NCBI GenBank assembly: GCA_027009605.1
Contig: JALVCY010000675.1
Span: 1 to 6,673, forward strand
Source: Saprospiraceae bacterium
Lineage (GTDB): Bacteria > Bacteroidota > Bacteroidia > Chitinophagales > Saprospiraceae
Direction of reading: 5' to 3'
Length of the DNA: 6,673 nucleotides
A program made the translations under genes and the position numbers. Positions 6,649 to 6,673 of this stretch are shown piece by piece; positions within the stretch are counted from its first letter, which is position 1, and the number at the start of each line of letters is the position of its first letter. The notes under the pieces are model-generated. The model did no database searches and was not told the origin of the DNA. It was given only the letters and a program-made list of their open reading frames with translations.

Positions 6649-6673
6649 TCGGTAGTAGCCAAATTTATTTGGC
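6649..6673. repeat. Start of tandem repeat unit C, cut by the window edge
   Basis: The last 25 bases repeat the opening of units A and B without a mismatch (TCGGTAGTAGCC, then most of the short inverted repeat). The array therefore continues to the right of the window, and its total copy number cannot be read here. Confidence 0.9.

Noticed and set aside
6131..6673. CRISPR array or integron attC cassette array
   Set aside because: Units of 247-271 bases are nearly identical along their length, without short repeats separated by unique spacers. The hairpin arms do not show the RYYYAAC/GTTRRRY core pair of attC sites, and no cassette genes lie between copies.

Overview
The window looks like a moderately AT-rich chromosome segment of a member of the Bacteroidota. 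The evidence is a GLPGLI-family secreted protein beside a TonB-dependent-receptor-type outer-membrane protein with a carboxypeptidase-regulatory-like N-terminal domain, AT-rich leaders without usable Shine-Dalgarno sites, and one match to the Bacteroidota -7 promoter element (TANNTTTG). Genus cannot be fixed from the sequence.

Layout: (1) Positions 1-1991, plus strand: the 3' part of a cation-chloride cotransporter of the SLC12 type; its first membrane helices lie off the left edge. (2) Positions 2024-4642, minus strand, convergent with the first gene across 32 bases: an 872-residue outer-membrane beta-barrel receptor. (3) Positions 4695-5456, minus: a GLPGLI-family protein, 52 bases upstream of the receptor and probably co-transcribed with it. 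(4) Positions 5592-5771, minus: a 59-residue secreted peptide with four cysteines in its mature part, easily missed because of its length. (5) Positions 5772-6130: no gene found. (6) Positions 6131-6673: a direct tandem repeat (units of 247 and 271 bases plus the start of a third) running off the right edge. Each complete unit carries a 20-base inverted repeat and a 90-base nested hairpin.

The three minus-strand genes all encode exported products: a small cysteine-containing peptide, a periplasmic or surface GLPGLI protein and an outer-membrane receptor. Together they may form a small cell-envelope locus, but only the GLPGLI-receptor pair has the close spacing expected of an operon; a candidate promoter separates it from the peptide gene. 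The cotransporter is probably functionally unrelated. The most unusual element is the structured, non-coding repeat array at the right end.
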